From Akkermansia muciniphila (lineage in GTDB: Bacteria > Verrucomicrobiota > Verrucomicrobiia > Limisphaerales > UBA9464), in the NCBI GenBank assembly GCA_945898055.1, contig CAMDGV010000008.1:30271-94270 (forward strand): 64,000 nucleotides of DNA. The letters are read 5' to 3'. A program made the translations under genes and the position numbers. Every line of letters starts with the position of its first letter. Position 1 is the first letter of the stretch. This document shows positions 62,960 through 64,000 of the stretch, piece after piece. The notes below the pieces were generated by a model that ran no database searches, had not been told where the DNA came from, and saw only the letters and a program-made list of their open reading frames with translations.

Positions 62960-63624
62960 TCCCACTCCGCGCAAGTGAAACGCCGACCCTAAGTCCACCC
63001 AGTTTCCAGCGAGGGACCGAGTTAGACCGTGGCTGCGGCTGTATAGACTTGGATCCCGGATCTCGGTGTCCTTACGGTTGACTCAGTTTCAAAAGGTTTT
63101 TTAGATTATCGCCAAAGTCAAACCTCTAGCGACAGCACTTGGAGTGCCTTGCCGCAGACTCATGGGAATGAGAAAATGCACCTGACCAAGAAGCGATCGC
63201 CTCCCGAACATTTCGCTCACAGTTTGTCACTCACAGTTGCTCGAACCGCCTTCGGCAACCCTCCGATTCTCCCCCATAAAATAAAGGATTTCGGAGTGGT
63301 GCGCACGACAGCACTTGGGGACTCAAGTCATTGCTGCACGCCCAAGATCGAAGGATTTCCCCAGATTTCAACACTAACCGCCGCTAACCCTCCCCAGCCG
63401 TTCCGTGCCTTCTTCTGAAGGTCTTCTGACACCCATCGGAGTCAGTCAGAGGACTCCATCGCCCCAAAAAGTCAAACGACTCCTAAGAGCCGAAGCCCAC
63501 CCACCCACCCAAGCCGAAATCGCCAGCAAACTGACAGCCCAACGCCTTGGACCACGGCTGCCCGTTTCAAGCATTTTTTCTTTTTCGAAAACACCCCTAC
63601 CAAGGCAATTGTGCGGAGGGTTGT

Positions 63625-63667
63625 ACAACGACGATTATTATACCCAGGGAAGAATAATTGTCGTTGT
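63625..63667. repeat. 17-bp imperfect inverted repeat with 9-base spacer
   Basis: ACAACGACGATTATTAT (63625-63641) and AGAATAATTGTCGTTGT (63651-63667) pair at 15 of 17 positions around ACCCAGGGA. Flanking GT and AC extend it slightly. No T-run follows. It could be an operator, a hairpin at the end of a mobile element, or a REP-like unit. Confidence 0.6.
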
Positions 63668-63780
63668 GTACCGTACGGCGTTGGACTCCAGGCTCAATTG
63701 ATCCCGGAGGCTCCCCGGCAGTCTAGGCGTTTCCACCACTGGCAGAGGGTCGTTTGACCCGCCGATGTTCTTCTCGCACT

Positions 63781-64000
63781 TCACCTTCCTACCCCCCTTG
63801 GCTCCACGGTCGTTACCCGCTTCAGCGCTACTATGAGGGCTCTGACTTCCTCCCCGCTCTCCGTCGCACCGGGGAGGATCTCAACACTTAACTGCTCGGC
63901 TTTCCCTGCCTTCTCATCCCAACCACCCTCGGAGTCCTTGGCGATCGTGTGGTCATGCTTGGTGATCGCTTTGGGCAGGCTCAGAGCCAGGGCTTCGCCT
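63781..64000 (-). other. Open reading frame entering from the right edge, unidentified
   Basis: On the minus strand the frame is open from the window edge to TGA at 63781-63783, ~72 codons. It reads GEALALSLPKAITKHDHTIA, KDSEGGWDEKAGKAEQLSVE and ILPGATESGEEVRALIVALK, a reasonable protein-like composition. I do not recognise it, and the start lies outside the window. It may be the C-terminus of a gene or chance. Confidence 0.35.

Larger units (their letters stand above)
62960..64000. other. Gene-poor end of the window
   Basis: No recognised gene in 1,041 bases. CGACAGCACTTGG occurs twice (63129-63141 region and ~63308-63320), which suggests repetitive intergenic material. ORFs on both strands at 63150-63700 have low-complexity, unfamiliar sequence. 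The inverted repeat at 63625-63667 and an open minus-strand frame from 64000 to 63781 are listed separately. Confidence 0.4.

Noticed and set aside
1..64000. tRNA and rRNA genes
   Set aside because: No T-arm (GGTTCRA) with matching acceptor stem and no rRNA-like block was found by eye; a tRNAscan run would be decisive.

Overview
The window most likely comes from a Verrucomicrobiota genome (PVC superphylum, probably a Limisphaerales/Pedosphaera-like lineage, possibly a metagenome-assembled genome). This rests on the combination of a PEP-CTERM protein, a type-II pseudopilin-like protein with an FADGH motif, paired secreted sulfatases, tagaturonate epimerase, a GreA with a very long N-terminal extension (as in Chlamydiae), RNase Y, a long IspH and REP-associated transposase debris. 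No rRNA, tRNA or CRISPR was seen. The placement is inference from gene content only.

Layout. 1-5.7 kb: the end of an MMPL/RND transporter, a relic of an immunoglobulin-like repeat, GreA with a 460-residue extension, a broken NusG/RfaH-like gene and RsmB. 5.7-14.6 kb: purM; a minus-strand efflux operon (adaptor, ATPase and two tandem FtsX/MacB permeases); an M48 protease; a nucleoside-type MFS transporter. 14.7-20.3 kb is an accessory scrapyard. It holds an amino-acid permease with an in-frame stop, a nucleotidyltransferase overlapping a small partner gene (toxin-antitoxin-like), a REP-transposase remnant with imperfect terminal inverted repeats, a TPR relic joined to a half HsdS, an intact-looking zeta-like kinase overlapping a small partner, an HsdM relic, ApaG, and the tail of a flavoprotein disulfide reductase. 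20.3-21.1 kb is a DsrE/F/H-like (TusDCB-like) trio.

21.4-45.6 kb is mostly minus-strand housekeeping: a divergent UvrA, ndk, (plus-strand MlaD-type and FHA genes), ispH, agmatine deiminase, HAD phosphatase, recR, ybaB-type, dnaX, RluA-type synthase, a PpiD/SurA-like chaperone, a PhnZ-like di-iron HD oxygenase, rny, 5-formyl-THF cyclo-ligase, a MacAB-type exporter, then two small genes downstream of murA and prmC. 45.7-62.9 kb is mainly plus strand: a pseudopilin-like protein, an aminotransferase, a PIG-L deacetylase (minus), ilvB behind an apparent attenuator, uvrB (minus), a PEP-CTERM protein, mlaE-mlaF, a GNAT acetyltransferase, an orphan PTS EIIC, two sulfatases, a DUF4338 transposon relic and tagaturonate epimerase. 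The last kilobase has no recognisable gene, but it has a long inverted repeat and an open frame running off the edge.

The strongest new observation is the ilvB leader. A 28-codon ORF with 10 Ile/Leu/Val codons ends 16 bases before a 10-bp GC-rich terminator hairpin with a T-run, and both lie just upstream of acetolactate synthase. That is the architecture of classical branched-chain amino-acid attenuation. Next come the NTase/small-partner pair, the zeta pair inside a broken type I restriction locus, the two-permease exporter, the PhnZ-like enzyme without phosphonate neighbours, and a run of gene relics each broken by a single in-frame stop. All functional statements are from reading the sequence; no database search was run.
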